Assembly: GCF_014203795.1 (NCBI RefSeq)
Contig: NZ_JACHJU010000001.1
Span: forward strand, 3,348,001 to 3,412,000
Length of the DNA stretch: 64,000 nucleotides
Origin: Streptosporangium album
Lineage (GTDB): Bacteria > Actinomycetota > Actinomycetes > Streptosporangiales > Streptosporangiaceae
Reading direction: 5' to 3'
The translations under genes and the position numbers were made by a program. Every line of letters begins with the position of its first letter. The first letter of the stretch is position 1. This document shows positions 9,109-18,162 of the stretch, piece after piece. Under the pieces are notes generated by a model that did not search any database, had not been told where the DNA came from, and worked only from the letters and a program-made list of their open reading frames with translations.

Positions 9109-9310
9109 CCGGTATCCCTGCGGGGGAGGGGGTGCAGCGTGCTCGATCACTCTAGAAATGAACCTGAAATTCCACAATCTACTTCGTAACGTCGTGACTA
9201 GGGGTAATCAATCGATACCGTATGAGGCCGGTCGTTTCTACCCGGTCGAGAGGCCGCCCACCAGTCCGGCTACCGGTTGAGGGGTAATGTCCGGCAGCAT
9301 TGGAGGCACC

Positions 9311-11101
9311 ATGGAAGTCCTCGTCGCTGTCATCGCGTTTGCCGGAGCGTTGCTCGCAGCCATAGCCACCGTCGCCCTCGTCCGCCGGCTCCGCGATGAG
9401 CCCAAGGGGTGGCTGATCGCCTGGAGTATTACGACGGCGGCGCTCTGCCTGTCACTCGCAGTAGTCGCCACCGGCTATTTAATCGGTTTTGGGTCAGTCA
9501 CTTTCCGGATTTACCAGTTGACCGGCTCGTTGCTGGCCCCCTTATGGCTGGCCGTCGGGGTCGTCCAGCTCGTGGCGCACAAACCCGGCGCCAGGTTCGC
9601 CTCCTGGCTCCTGGGCATCGCGCTCACCGTCGTCGCCGCAGTGATCATGATGGTCGACCCGCTCCAGGACACGTCGTTCACCAAGGCCCTCCCCCGCGCC
9701 GGCGACTACTGGGGGCTGGTGCCGTCCTACGTGCTCTGGGCGGCTCACGCGACCGTCGCCCTCATCCTGCTGGGCGGCATCGCCTTCGCGGTCATGCGCT
9801 GGCGCGGTGGCGACGACTACGACGCCGACAACATGCACGCTCTCCTGGCGCTCGGCCCGACCGGTCTGGCCCTGCTCGGAGCCATGAGCTTCACGGTCCC
9901 GGGGATGTTCGCCGCGCTGCTTCTCTGCGTGACCGCCGCCGCGGTCTGGTACGTCGTGCTCCGCCCGCTCGCGCCCTACGAGGACGAGGACGAGGAGGAG
10001 GAGGAGGACGACTGGGAGGACGAGCGGAAGCCCGTGGGCCGTCGCGCGGCCGCCGAACCCCCCCGGGACGTGCAGGTCGCAGGCCGTCGCGTCCTGCCCG
10101 AGGAGTCTCCGCGCCGTTCGGGCCTCGGCGATCTGGTGGCCGAATATCGGGCGGGCGAGCGGGACGTCGACTACGCGGCGCGCATGCAGCAGCAGCCCGC
10201 CCCCCAGGGAGACCCGTTCGGCGGTCCCGCCACCGGCACCTTCATGGCGGGCGAGTACGGCATGCCGTCCCCCGACCAGCCCGCCGGCGGTAACGAATAC
10301 ACCCGGCAACCCCCCGCTACCGGCCAGTTCGGCATGCGGTCAGGCAACCAGCCGACCGGCGAATACGACGTCCCGGTCAACGAGTACGGCAGGGCCGCCG
10401 CTCCCGGTACAGGGGGGTACGGCAGGCCCACCGGTCCCGCCGGTCCCAGCACCGGAGAGTTCGCCCTGCCCGACGCGGCCTACGGTGGGCAGGGCGGCAG
10501 CCTCCAGCCCATGCCCGCCGACCAGGCGTTCGGTAGTCCGGCCGGATACGGCCAGACCGCAGCTCACGGGGCCGGCAGATCGCCCGGTCACGCGCAGGGG
10601 CCCTCCGGGCAAGGACACGGCGGCGCTCCGGGATACGGGCAGTCTCCGGACCGGGGTCTCGGTGGTCCCTCCGATTACGGTCAGGCTCCCGACCGGGGGT
10701 TCGGCGGCCCTCCCGCGACCGGTTCCCTGTATCCGGGTGCGGCGGAGCAGGGCGGATCCTCCCGCCCGTCACCGAGCATCTTCGGCCTGTTGACGGTCTT
10801 CACCCTGATCGACGGCACCGGAGAGGCGTTCGACCGGCTGGCCGAGGAGACGGTCGAGGCGGTCCGGCGCTCCGAGCCCGACACACTGGTCTACGTGTGC
10901 CACTCGGTGAAGTCGGCCCCGCTCCAGCGCATCGTCTACGAGCTCTATCGCGATGAGGTCGCCTACACCGACCACCAGCGCCAGCCGCACGTGGAGCGCT
11001 TCGTCGCCGAGCGGCAGACCCTGGTGCTCGCCACCAACGTGATCGAGCTCAACGTGAACGCCGCAAAGGTGGTGCCGCTCCCGATGGCCTTCAGGATCTG
11101 A
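9311..11101 (+). CDS. Polytopic membrane protein fused to a YgiN/ABM-like domain
   Basis: This 596-residue protein has three parts. Residues 1-222 contain about seven hydrophobic helices. An acidic run (DEDEEEEEDDWEDE, about 224-237) and some 250 residues of Gly/Pro/Gln-rich, repetitive cytoplasmic linker follow. Residues 489-596 form a compact domain (TVFTLIDGTGEAFDRLAEE, then LVYVCHSVKSAP and YELYRDEVAYTDHQRQPHV) resembling the antibiotic-biosynthesis monooxygenase (ABM/YgiN) ferredoxin-like fold. GGAGG four nt before ATG 9311 sets the start. It diverges from bldN and overlaps the glutaredoxin-like gene tail to tail by 11 bp. Function is unknown; the ABM domain may bind a quinone or small oxidant under membrane control. 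Confidence 0.7.
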   Translation: MEVLVAVIAFAGALLAAIATVALVRRLRDEPKGWLIAWSITTAALCLSLAVVATGYLIGFGSVTFRIYQLTGSLLAPLWLAVGVVQLVAHKPGARFASWLLGIALTVVAAVIMMVDPLQDTSFTKALPRAGDYWGLVPSYVLWAAHATVALILLGGIAFAVMRWRGGDDYDADNMHALLALGPTGLALLGAMSFTVPGMFAALLLCVTAAAVWYVVLRPLAPYEDEDEEEEEDDWEDERKPVGRRAAAEPPRDVQVAGRRVLPEESPRRSGLGDLVAEYRAGERDVDYAARMQQQPAPQGDPFGGPATGTFMAGEYGMPSPDQPAGGNEYTRQPPATGQFGMRSGNQPTGEYDVPVNEYGRAAAPGTGGYGRPTGPAGPSTGEFALPDAAYGGQGGSLQPMPADQAFGSPAGYGQTAAHGAGRSPGHAQGPSGQGHGGAPGYGQSPDRGLGGPSDYGQAPDRGFGGPPATGSLYPGAAEQGGSSRPSPSIFGLLTVFTLIDGTGEAFDRLAEETVEAVRRSEPDTLVYVCHSVKSAPLQRIVYELYRDEVAYTDHQRQPHVERFVAERQTLVLATNVIELNVNAAKVVPLPMAFRI

Positions 11102-11339
11102 GTGCGGAGCGGAGACGGTTCTCGTCGACGCGCCAGAAGTCGTGCTGGACCCCGTCGATGAGGGTGACCGGGATCATCTCCCCGTATGCGGCCTGGTCAT
11201 CCTCTGAGACGGTGATGTCGCGCTCGTCCCAGGGGACGCCCAGCTCCGTGGCGACCCGGTCGATCACCTTCCGTGCGTCGTCGCACAGGTGACAGCCGGG
11301 CTTGCCGAGCAGTGTGATGTGGTGGTCCTGCGGTGCCAT
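11091..11339 (-). CDS. Glutaredoxin-like (DUF836) thiol protein
   Basis: This 82-residue thioredoxin-fold protein has the redox motif GCHLCDD (CxxC near residues 14-17), the conserved cis-Pro segment MIPVTLID near 55-62 and a short C-terminal helix. It is cytoplasmic and probably reduces disulfides or binds a metal. The ATG at 11339 gives the usual family length; the frame extends upstream but into promoter sequence. It diverges from rex across a roughly 260-bp region that carries the Rex operator. The same small gene sits beside rex and bldN in Streptomyces (recalled), which hints at a redox-linked role, but no partner is proven. Confidence 0.8.
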   Translation of the reverse strand: MAPQDHHITLLGKPGCHLCDDARKVIDRVATELGVPWDERDITVSEDDQAAYGEMIPVTLIDGVQHDFWRVDENRLRSALRS

Positions 11340-11496
11340 GCCCGTCACGGTAGCCGAGTCACGAGCATGCACAGGTGATCTCCCTCTCCACTGTCGGGGA
11401 GAAATCCATTGAGATCCGGACGAGTTACGCTCCTCATGACAGAGGAGCGGCCCCTCCGCAGGCCGGGCGGGGACCGCCACTCCCGTCGGCCCCACT

Positions 11497-11514
11497 TTGT
11501 GCACCGGTTCACAA
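11497..11514. promoter_or_regulatory. Rex operator (ROP) upstream of rex-hemACDB
   Basis: The 18-mer TTGTGCACCGGTTCACAA matches the known Rex operator consensus TTGTGAAnnnnTTCACAA at all but two inner positions, and the outer TTGTG/CACAA arms are perfect. It lies about 90 bp before the rex GTG, as expected for autoregulation. In Streptomyces, Rex represses rex-hemACD and nuo when NADH/NAD+ is low. Confidence 0.88.
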
Positions 11515-11602
11515 AGGTACTAACCTGGAAGACCGTGGTCTCACCTCGTCATCCGTCGCGTCCGGGCCGCGCCGGCCGCCTGTCCCCCTGGAGCTTCGGC
11601 AC

Positions 11603-12310
11603 GTGATTCGCCGTCTGTCCCAAGCTCGTGAACGTGGCATCCCCGAGGCGACCGTCGCCCGGCTGCCGCTCTATCTGCGCGCGCTGAACGGCATGGCCGA
11701 GCGGAGCTTGGCCACCGTGAGCTCGGAGGATCTGGCGGTAGCCGCCGGGGTCAACTCGGCCAAGCTCCGCAAAGACCTCTCCCACCTGGGTTCCTACGGC
11801 ACCCGCGGGGTCGGCTACGACGTCGAATACCTCATCTACCAGATCTCCCGTGAGCTGGGTCTGACCCAGGACTGGGCCGTTGCCATCGTGGGAGTGGGTA
11901 ACCTCGGTCGTGCACTGGCCAACTACGGCGGCTTCGTCTCCCGCGGATTCCGGGTCGCCGCTCTTCTCGATGCCGACCCCGAAGTGGTGGGCGACCATAT
12001 CGCGGGATTGAATGTGGAGCACATCGACGGACTGGAAGCCGTGATAAAGCGGCGGGGAGTGTCGATCGTGGTGCTCGCGACGCCGGCGGCGGCGGCCCAG
12101 CAGGTGGCCGACCGGGTCATCGCCGTAGGGGTCACCAGCATCCTGAACTTCGCCCCCGTCGTACTCACGGTGCCAGAAGGCGTCGATATCCGTAAAGTCG
12201 ACCTATCGATTGAATTGCAGATCCTTGCGTTCCATGAGCAGCGCAAAACGGATCGAATGACTGGGGGGCCCGCGATGGCCGAGGAGTGGCCCGAGGCGGT
12301 GGACCTGTGA
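11603..12310 (+). CDS. rex: Redox-sensing transcriptional repressor Rex
   Basis: This 235-residue repressor senses the NADH/NAD+ ratio. The N-terminal winged helix includes AVAAGVNSAKLRKDLSHLG (about 45-63). YGTRGVGYDVEYL leads into the Rossmann domain with GVGNLG (97-102), and the C-terminal swapped helix is LSIELQILAFHEQRK. NADH binding releases DNA. The start is uncertain: GTG 11603 with GGAG upstream gives a normal length, and no better in-frame start lies between it and the operator. It is the first gene of the heme operon, with a 94-bp gap to hemA. The upstream operator implies autorepression and coupling of heme supply to respiratory demand. Confidence 0.93.
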   Translation: MIRRLSQARERGIPEATVARLPLYLRALNGMAERSLATVSSEDLAVAAGVNSAKLRKDLSHLGSYGTRGVGYDVEYLIYQISRELGLTQDWAVAIVGVGNLGRALANYGGFVSRGFRVAALLDADPEVVGDHIAGLNVEHIDGLEAVIKRRGVSIVVLATPAAAAQQVADRVIAVGVTSILNFAPVVLTVPEGVDIRKVDLSIELQILAFHEQRKTDRMTGGPAMAEEWPEAVDL

Positions 12311-12404
12311 GCGAGCACGAGCGAGCCCGAGGGCGCCGCGATTTCCGCAAGGGCGCGGAGGATCGGGCCTTTTCACGTCAGTGGAGAGCAGCAGAGGGGG
12401 GCCG

Positions 12405-13724
12405 ATGAGCGTTCTCGTTGTCGGCCTCAGCCACCGCACGGCCCCGGTGGCCCTGCTGGAGCGGGTCTCCCTCTCCGGTGACGCGCTGGTCAAATTGCTC
12501 CACGACGTTCAGCAGGACGACTGCGTCGCCGAGGTCATGGCCGTCTCGACCTGCAACCGGGTCGAGGTCTACGCCGAGGTGGACCGCTTCCACGCGGCGG
12601 TGACCGCCGTCTCCGAACGGCTCAGCATCCACTCGGGCGTCCCTCTGGAACAGCTCTCGAACCACCTCTACGTGCACTACGAGGACCGGGCCGTCGAGCA
12701 CCTGTTCTCGGTCGGTTCGGGACTCGACTCGATGGTCCTGGGCGAGGGACAGATCCTCGGCCAGGTCCGCTCCGCGCTCAAGCTCGCCCAGGAGCAGGGC
12801 ACTCTCGGTCCGACGCTCAACGAGCTGGTCCAGCAGTCGCTGCGGGTGGGCAAACGCTCCCACACCGAGACCGGCATCGACCGGGCCGGAGCCTCCCTCG
12901 TGGGCGTGGGACTCACCCTCGCCGAGCGCGTCCTCGGCCCGATCCAGGGCAAGCGGGCCCTGGTGGTCGGCGCGGGCTCGATGAGCGCCCTGTCGGCCGC
13001 GACTCTGCAGCGGGCGGGCGTCACCGACATCGTGGTGGTCAACCGGACCCATGACCGCGCGGTACGGCTGGCCCAGACGGTGGGCGGCCGGGCCGCCGAG
13101 TTCGGCGACCTGGCACGTGAGCTGGCCGAGGCAGACCTGGTCATCTCGTGCACCGGTGCCACCGATGTGGTCGTCACGGCCGACATGGTGACGGCCAGGG
13201 AGATCTTCCTGCTGGATCTCGCCCTGCCGCATGATGTGGACCCCGCCGTACGGCGGTTGCCCGGCGTCACCCTCGTCGACCTGGAGTCGATGCAGGACGA
13301 CGGGATCGACGCCGAAACCGACGACGGCGGGCGTGCCGAGGCGGTCGCCGCCGTGCGCGGGATCGTCGCCGAGGAGGTGGCGGCCTATCTGTCGGCCGAA
13401 CGCGCCGCGCGGGTGACCCCGACCGTGGTCGCGTTGCGGAGCAAGGCGGCGGACGTGGTCGAGGCGGAGCTCGGGCGGCTCACCGCCCGGCTTCCGGAGC
13501 TCGACGGACGGGCTCGGGACGAGGTCACGCAGACAATCAGGCGTGTGGTCGACAAACTGCTCCATGAGCCCACCGTGCGTGTCAAACAGCTCGCTGAGTC
13601 TCCGGCAGGCGATCATTATGCGGAAGCATTGCGCGAGCTGTTCAACTTGGACCCGAAGGTCCCCCGTGCGGTGGGAAGTATCGAAAAGGTCGACATGGAC
13701 ACGGGCAAGGAGGTGGGCAGATGA
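12405..13724 (+). CDS. hemA: Glutamyl-tRNA reductase
   Basis: This 439-residue enzyme performs the committed step of heme synthesis by the C5 route, reducing glutamyl-tRNA to glutamate-1-semialdehyde with NADPH. The catalytic cysteine is Cys50 in STCNRVE. GEGQILGQ near residue 110 and the NADPH-binding VVGAGSMSALSAATL near 190 are also visible, and a C-terminal helical dimerisation domain completes the fold. ATG 12405 follows a G-rich ribosome site (GAGGGGGGCCG); an in-frame ATG at 12381 is less likely. The 3' end overlaps hemC by 4 bp (ATGA). The partner enzyme, hemL, is about 20 kb downstream and not in this operon. Confidence 0.96.
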   Translation: MSVLVVGLSHRTAPVALLERVSLSGDALVKLLHDVQQDDCVAEVMAVSTCNRVEVYAEVDRFHAAVTAVSERLSIHSGVPLEQLSNHLYVHYEDRAVEHLFSVGSGLDSMVLGEGQILGQVRSALKLAQEQGTLGPTLNELVQQSLRVGKRSHTETGIDRAGASLVGVGLTLAERVLGPIQGKRALVVGAGSMSALSAATLQRAGVTDIVVVNRTHDRAVRLAQTVGGRAAEFGDLARELAEADLVISCTGATDVVVTADMVTAREIFLLDLALPHDVDPAVRRLPGVTLVDLESMQDDGIDAETDDGGRAEAVAAVRGIVAEEVAAYLSAERAARVTPTVVALRSKAADVVEAELGRLTARLPELDGRARDEVTQTIRRVVDKLLHEPTVRVKQLAESPAGDHYAEALRELFNLDPKVPRAVGSIEKVDMDTGKEVGR

Positions 13725-14641
13725 GCAGCGTCTCCTCTCCGCTCAGGCTGGGCACGCGGCGGAGCCTCATGGCGACGACGCAGTCGGGGCTGGTCGCCCA
13801 CCGGCTCACCGAGCTGACCGGCCGGGCCGTCGAGCTCGTCGGCGTCACCACCTTCGGAGACGTGACCAAGGCCAACCTCACCCAGCTCGGCGGGACAGGC
13901 GTCTTCGTCAGCGCACTGCGTGACAAGCTGATCGAGGGAGCGATCGACTTCGCCGTCCACTCGCTCAAGGACCTTCCCACCGTCCAGGATCCGCGCGTGG
14001 TCATCGCGGCGATCCCGGCGCGCGACGATCCCAGGGACGCGCTGGTGAGCACGGCGAAGCTGGTCGACCTTCCGGCCGGCGCGAAGGTCGGCACGGGATC
14101 CCCTCGCCGGATCGCCCAGCTCAGGATGCTCCGTCCCGACCTCGACTACGTCCCCATCCGCGGCAACGCGGACACCCGGATCGGCAAGGTCACCTCCGGT
14201 GAGCTGCAGGGCGTCGTGCTGGCCGCGGCCGGACTCGGACGGCTGGGTCGCGAGGCCGAGATCTCCCAGACCTTCGAGGTGGAGGAGATGCTTCCGGCCC
14301 CCGGCCAGGGCGCGCTGGCAGTGGAGTGCCGGGCCGACAGGGACGACCTCATCGCGTTCCTGAGCGTGCTCGACGACGCCCGGACACGCGCCGCGGTGAC
14401 CGCCGAGCGCGCGGTGCTCAACGCCCTGGAGGCGGGGTGCGCGGCCCCGGTCGGTGCGTACTCGGCCGATGACGGGCAAAATCTTATTCTGACCGCCGCT
14501 GTCGTCGCCGTCGACGGCAGACGGGCGGTACGCAAGTCCACCGCCGGGTCCCTTTCGGCGCCCATGGATCTCGGCCGCGACCTCGCGGCCGAGATGATCG
14601 CCGAAGGGGCAGGCACGTTGATAGGGGAGCAAGCACATTGA
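13721..14641 (+). CDS. hemC: Hydroxymethylbilane synthase (porphobilinogen deaminase)
   Basis: This 306-residue cytoplasmic enzyme polymerises four porphobilinogens into hydroxymethylbilane. Visible motifs are HSLKDLP (80-86), GTGSPRR (124-130) and the dipyrromethane-cofactor cysteine Cys240 in LEAGCAAPVGAY. All are intact and the length is typical. Its ATG overlaps the hemA stop and its stop overlaps the next gene's TTG start, indicating tight translational coupling. It belongs to the Rex-controlled heme operon. Confidence 0.97.
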   Translation: MSSVSSPLRLGTRRSLMATTQSGLVAHRLTELTGRAVELVGVTTFGDVTKANLTQLGGTGVFVSALRDKLIEGAIDFAVHSLKDLPTVQDPRVVIAAIPARDDPRDALVSTAKLVDLPAGAKVGTGSPRRIAQLRMLRPDLDYVPIRGNADTRIGKVTSGELQGVVLAAAGLGRLGREAEISQTFEVEEMLPAPGQGALAVECRADRDDLIAFLSVLDDARTRAAVTAERAVLNALEAGCAAPVGAYSADDGQNLILTAAVVAVDGRRAVRKSTAGSLSAPMDLGRDLAAEMIAEGAGTLIGEQAH

Positions 14642-16218
14642 GCTCCGGAAGTACCACCTTCGAGCGCCCCGCCGGGTCCGTCGCCTTCGTGGGCGCGGGC
14701 CCCGGTGACGAGGGTCTGCTCACGCTCCGTGGCGCCGAACTACTCTCAAGGGCCGATGTCGTCGTCCTCGACCGGGAGACGTACGGCGCGCTGCTGCGCC
14801 ACTGCCGGCAGGACGTCGAAGTCGTCGAAGCGGCCGAGGAGGACACCGTCTCGCTGAGGGCTGTCACCGCGGCCAAGGGCGGGCGCGACGTCGTGCGGCT
14901 CTGCGCCGGCGATCCGATGTTCTTCTCCTCGATCACCGACGAGGTCGCGGCCTGCGCCAAGGCGGAAGTGGACTTCGAGATCGTGCCGGGTGTGCCCCCG
15001 GCGACCGCGGTTCTCACCTACGCGGGCATCCCCGCGGCGGTGGCGGTGCCGGAGTTCCGGGTCGTGGACGCGACCCAGGTGGACGACTGGGCCCCCCACG
15101 CGGCGGGCGCCGGCACCCTCGTGATCTACAACGGCGTCTCCTGTGCCGTCGCGATCGGCAAGGCGCTCATCGCCGCGGGCCGTCCGGACTCGACGCCGGT
15201 CGCGATCAGCAGCGCGGGAACCACCACCGAGCAGTACACCGTGGTGACCACGCTCGGCCGGATGGCGCCCGACCTCAAACACGCCGGGATGACCGAGCCC
15301 GCGCTGATCGTGGTCGGTGAGGCCGTCGGCATGCGTGACCGGCTGTCGTGGTTCGAGACCAAGCCGCTGTTCGGCTGGCGGGTGCTCGTGCCCAGGACCA
15401 AGGAGCAGTCGGCCAGCCTGGTCGAGCAGTTGCGCTCCTACGGAGCGGTGCCCGAGGAGGTTCCCACGATCTCCGTCGAGCCGCCGCGCACCCCGCAGCA
15501 GATGGACAGGGCGATCAAGGGCCTGGTCACCGGCCGCTACGAGTGGGTGGCGTTCACCAGCGCGAACGCGGTCAAGGCCGTGCGTGAGAAGTTCGAGGAG
15601 TACGGCCTGGACGCCCGTGCGTTCGCCGGGCTCAAGGTCGCCGCCGTGGGCGAGGCCACCGCGCGGGCGCTGGTGCAGTTCGGTGTCAAACCTGACCTGA
15701 TGCCCTCGGACGAGCAGTCGTCCGAGGGACTGCTGGCCGAGTGGCCCCCGTACGACTCGATGCTCGACCCGATCAACCGGGTGCTGCTGCCCCGTGCCGA
15801 CATCGCGACCGAGACGCTGGTCGCGGGGCTGACCGAACTCGGCTGGGAGTGCGACGACGTGACGGCCTACCGGACGGTCCGCGCGGCGCCGCCACCCGCA
15901 CCGATCCGGGAGGCCATCAAAGGCGGCGGGTTCGACGCGGTGCTGTTCACCTCGTCGAGCACCGTGCGCAACCTGGTGGGCATCGCGGGCAAGCCTCACA
16001 ATGTCACGGTCATCGCCGTCATCGGCCCGCAGACCGCCAAGACGGCCGAGGAGTTCGGGCTCCGTGTCGACGTGATGGCCGACAAGCCGTCGACTTCGGC
16101 CCTCGCGGTCGCGCTGGCGGAGTACGGTGCGAGGCAGCGACAGGCCGCGCTCGTGGCCGGCGACGTCCCCCGCAGGCCCTCCCAGACCCGGCGAGGAGCC
16201 CGGCGCCGCGCCAAGTAA
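14638..16218 (+). CDS. hemD: Fused uroporphyrinogen-III C-methyltransferase / uroporphyrinogen-III synthase
   Basis: This 526-residue bifunctional protein is typical of actinomycetes. Residues 1-255 are a tetrapyrrole methylase domain (VGAGPGDEGLLTLRGAELL near the N-terminus, then LCAGDPMFF near 85), homologous to CysG/CobA, which makes precorrin-2 for siroheme and cobalamin. Residues 265-505 are uroporphyrinogen-III synthase (WRVLVPRTKEQSASL; AFTSANAVKAV; LFTSSSTV), which closes the tetrapyrrole ring. The start is TTG 14638, supported by GGGGAG 8 nt upstream and a 4-bp overlap with hemC. A 122-bp gap separates it from hemB. Whether the methylase half is active here is not determined; its glycine-rich loop is intact. 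Confidence 0.93.
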   Translation: MSSGSTTFERPAGSVAFVGAGPGDEGLLTLRGAELLSRADVVVLDRETYGALLRHCRQDVEVVEAAEEDTVSLRAVTAAKGGRDVVRLCAGDPMFFSSITDEVAACAKAEVDFEIVPGVPPATAVLTYAGIPAAVAVPEFRVVDATQVDDWAPHAAGAGTLVIYNGVSCAVAIGKALIAAGRPDSTPVAISSAGTTTEQYTVVTTLGRMAPDLKHAGMTEPALIVVGEAVGMRDRLSWFETKPLFGWRVLVPRTKEQSASLVEQLRSYGAVPEEVPTISVEPPRTPQQMDRAIKGLVTGRYEWVAFTSANAVKAVREKFEEYGLDARAFAGLKVAAVGEATARALVQFGVKPDLMPSDEQSSEGLLAEWPPYDSMLDPINRVLLPRADIATETLVAGLTELGWECDDVTAYRTVRAAPPPAPIREAIKGGGFDAVLFTSSSTVRNLVGIAGKPHNVTVIAVIGPQTAKTAEEFGLRVDVMADKPSTSALAVALAEYGARQRQAALVAGDVPRRPSQTRRGARRRAK

Positions 16219-16340
16219 CCTGGAACCGTCGCGGACGCCCGGCGAACGAGGCGTCCACGATGGTTCCCGCGAGCTCAGCGAGCACATCCGAAGAGGTCCC
16301 CCGGTCTCCGATCCCCTATGGCCGGGGAGAGGGAGAGATC

Positions 16341-17327
16341 ATGACCGCGCAGTTCCCTGTCGCCCGTCCACGCAGGCTCCGCCGTATGGCGACGATGCGC
16401 CGGATGGTCGCCGGCACCAGGCTGCATCCGGCGGAGCTGGTGCTGCCGATGTTCGTCAAGGAGGGCATCGACGAGCCGCACCCGATCGGCTCGATGCCCG
16501 GGGTGTTCCAGCACACCCGTGACTCGTTGCGCAAGGCCGCCCACGAGGCGGCCGAGGCCGGGGTCGGCGGGCTGATCCTGTTCGGCATCCCCGCGGTGAA
16601 GGACGCCCGCGGGTCGGCGGCCGACGCCCCGGACGGGATCGTCCAGCAGGCCGTCGCCGACCTGGTCTCCGACGTGGGTGACACGATGGTCGTGATGACC
16701 GACACCTGCCTGGACGAGTTCACCGACCACGGGCACTGTGGCATCCTGACGTCGGACGGCGAGGTCGACAACGATGCCACCCTGGAGCGCTACGCGGCCG
16801 CCGCGGTGGCCCAGGCCCGGGCCGGGTCACAGGTCATCGCGCCCAGCGGCATGATGGACGGTCAGGTCGCCGCGATCCGCGCGGCGCTGGACGGCGACGG
16901 CTTCGAGCAGATCCCGATCCTCGCCTACTCGGCGAAGTACGCCTCGGCCTTCTACGGGCCGTTCCGCGAGGCGGCCGAGTGCGCGCCGCAGTTCGGCGAC
17001 CGCAACGCCTACCAGCAGGACGGGGCCGGACCGGTCGGCGAGGCGCTGCGCGAGGTCCGGCTGGATCTCGACGAGGGGGCCGACGCCGTGATGGTCAAGC
17101 CCGCGCTGGCCTACCTCGACATCCTGCGCCAGGTCCGTGACACGGTCGACGTGCCGGTGGCCGCCTATCAGGTCAGCGGCGAGTACGCCATGGTCGAGGC
17201 CGCGGCGGGACGCGGCTGGATCGACAGGGACAGGGTGATCATGGAGTCGCTGATCGCGATCCGCCGCGCCGGGGCCGACATGATTCTCACCTACTGGGCG
17301 ACCGAGGTGGCCGGAAAACTCCAGTGA
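16341..17327 (+). CDS. hemB: Delta-aminolevulinic acid dehydratase (porphobilinogen synthase)
   Basis: This 328-residue enzyme condenses two 5-aminolevulinates into porphobilinogen. Schiff-base lysines are Lys199 (YSAKYAS) and Lys253 (MVKPALAY). The metal segment reads DTCLDEFTDHGHCG (121-134): Cys123 and Cys133 are present, but the middle zinc cysteine of classical enzymes is Asp125. Zinc may therefore be bound differently or replaced by magnesium. GGGAGAGATC precedes the ATG. It closes the heme operon; a hairpin CCGCT/AGCGG near 17361-17376 could mark its end. Confidence 0.96.
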   Translation: MTAQFPVARPRRLRRMATMRRMVAGTRLHPAELVLPMFVKEGIDEPHPIGSMPGVFQHTRDSLRKAAHEAAEAGVGGLILFGIPAVKDARGSAADAPDGIVQQAVADLVSDVGDTMVVMTDTCLDEFTDHGHCGILTSDGEVDNDATLERYAAAAVAQARAGSQVIAPSGMMDGQVAAIRAALDGDGFEQIPILAYSAKYASAFYGPFREAAECAPQFGDRNAYQQDGAGPVGEALREVRLDLDEGADAVMVKPALAYLDILRQVRDTVDVPVAAYQVSGEYAMVEAAAGRGWIDRDRVIMESLIAIRRAGADMILTYWATEVAGKLQ

Positions 17328-17517
17328 GACCAGCGGCACATGCCGAGAACTGGGGGTTTGCCGCTTACTTGAGCGGTCGGTGCGTTAGAGTGCGAAGACC
17401 GGTGCGGATGTGTCTCAGGTGACGTGAACCCTGGCTGTCTGACTTCTCTCGCTGACCAGAATGTGAATACGTCATCGCATCCGGGGTACCCGGGATGGGC
17501 AGACGACGGAGGACACA

Positions 17518-18159
17518 ATGGTGGGGGTACCGCTGACTCGTCGTGGCAGACGACGCACTCACCCGAAGCAGACGATCGGCTCCGTGCTGGAGTACGCCGC
17601 CCTGGGCTGGGCGAGCTGTCCCGGCGCCCGGCCGCTGCAGGGCGGTTCCCGCGCCTGTTCCTGTGACCGTGTGGGCTGTCCCGACCCGGGTGCGCACCCG
17701 CTCTCACGGGCCTGGCAGATGCAGGCCACCACCGACCCCGCGGTGCTCACCCGCTGGTGGCAGCACGAGCCCGAGGCGAATGTGATCCTCCCCACCGGCC
17801 GCGTCTTCGACGTCTTCGACGTACCGGCCGCCGCGGGGCTCACCGCCCTCGCGAGCATGGACGCCGCCGGAGCGGCGACGGGCCCGGTCGCCGCCAACGG
17901 CGACCGGGTCCTGTTCTATGTGGCCACCCGTAACGTCGCCGAGGACGAGGACGAATGGTGGTCCTGCCCCCTCGACGTCGGCCCGTCGGCCATCGATGAG
18001 ATGCCCGGCCTGCGCTGGCACTGCCGTGACAGCTACGTCCTCGCCCCGCCCTCGGTCCTGCCGTCCGGCCGGGCCGGCTCCTGGCTCCGCCCCCCGGACG
18101 GCCGCCCGCTGCCCGACCCGCTCCGTGTCCTCGATCTGCTCGCCGACGTCTGCGACTGA
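17518..18159 (+). CDS. Prim-pol-like (bifunctional DNA primase/polymerase N-terminal) protein
   Basis: This 213-residue protein matches the N-terminal primase/polymerase domain found in plasmid and phage proteins, but it stands alone. Residues 20-75 show the conserved start (EYAALGWASCPGARPL, then CDRVGCPDPGAHPL) and ATTDPAVLTRWWQHEPEANV. The acidic site reads RVFDVFDVP instead of the usual DxD, so the catalytic pair has unusual spacing and the protein may be inactive and regulatory. GGAGG precedes ATG 17518. It follows hemB in the same direction by about 190 bp. Close relatives sit beside hemB in other actinomycetes (recalled). The role is unknown. Confidence 0.75.
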   Translation: MVGVPLTRRGRRRTHPKQTIGSVLEYAALGWASCPGARPLQGGSRACSCDRVGCPDPGAHPLSRAWQMQATTDPAVLTRWWQHEPEANVILPTGRVFDVFDVPAAAGLTALASMDAAGAATGPVAANGDRVLFYVATRNVAEDEDEWWSCPLDVGPSAIDEMPGLRWHCRDSYVLAPPSVLPSGRAGSWLRPPDGRPLPDPLRVLDLLADVCD

Positions 18160-18162
18160 CCG

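Noticed and set aside
9109..9310. A possible BldD-like site (CGTAACGTCGTGACTAG) between bldN and the membrane protein gene
   Set aside because: Only part of the TNACNC(A/T)GNGTNA pattern is matched; too weak to call.
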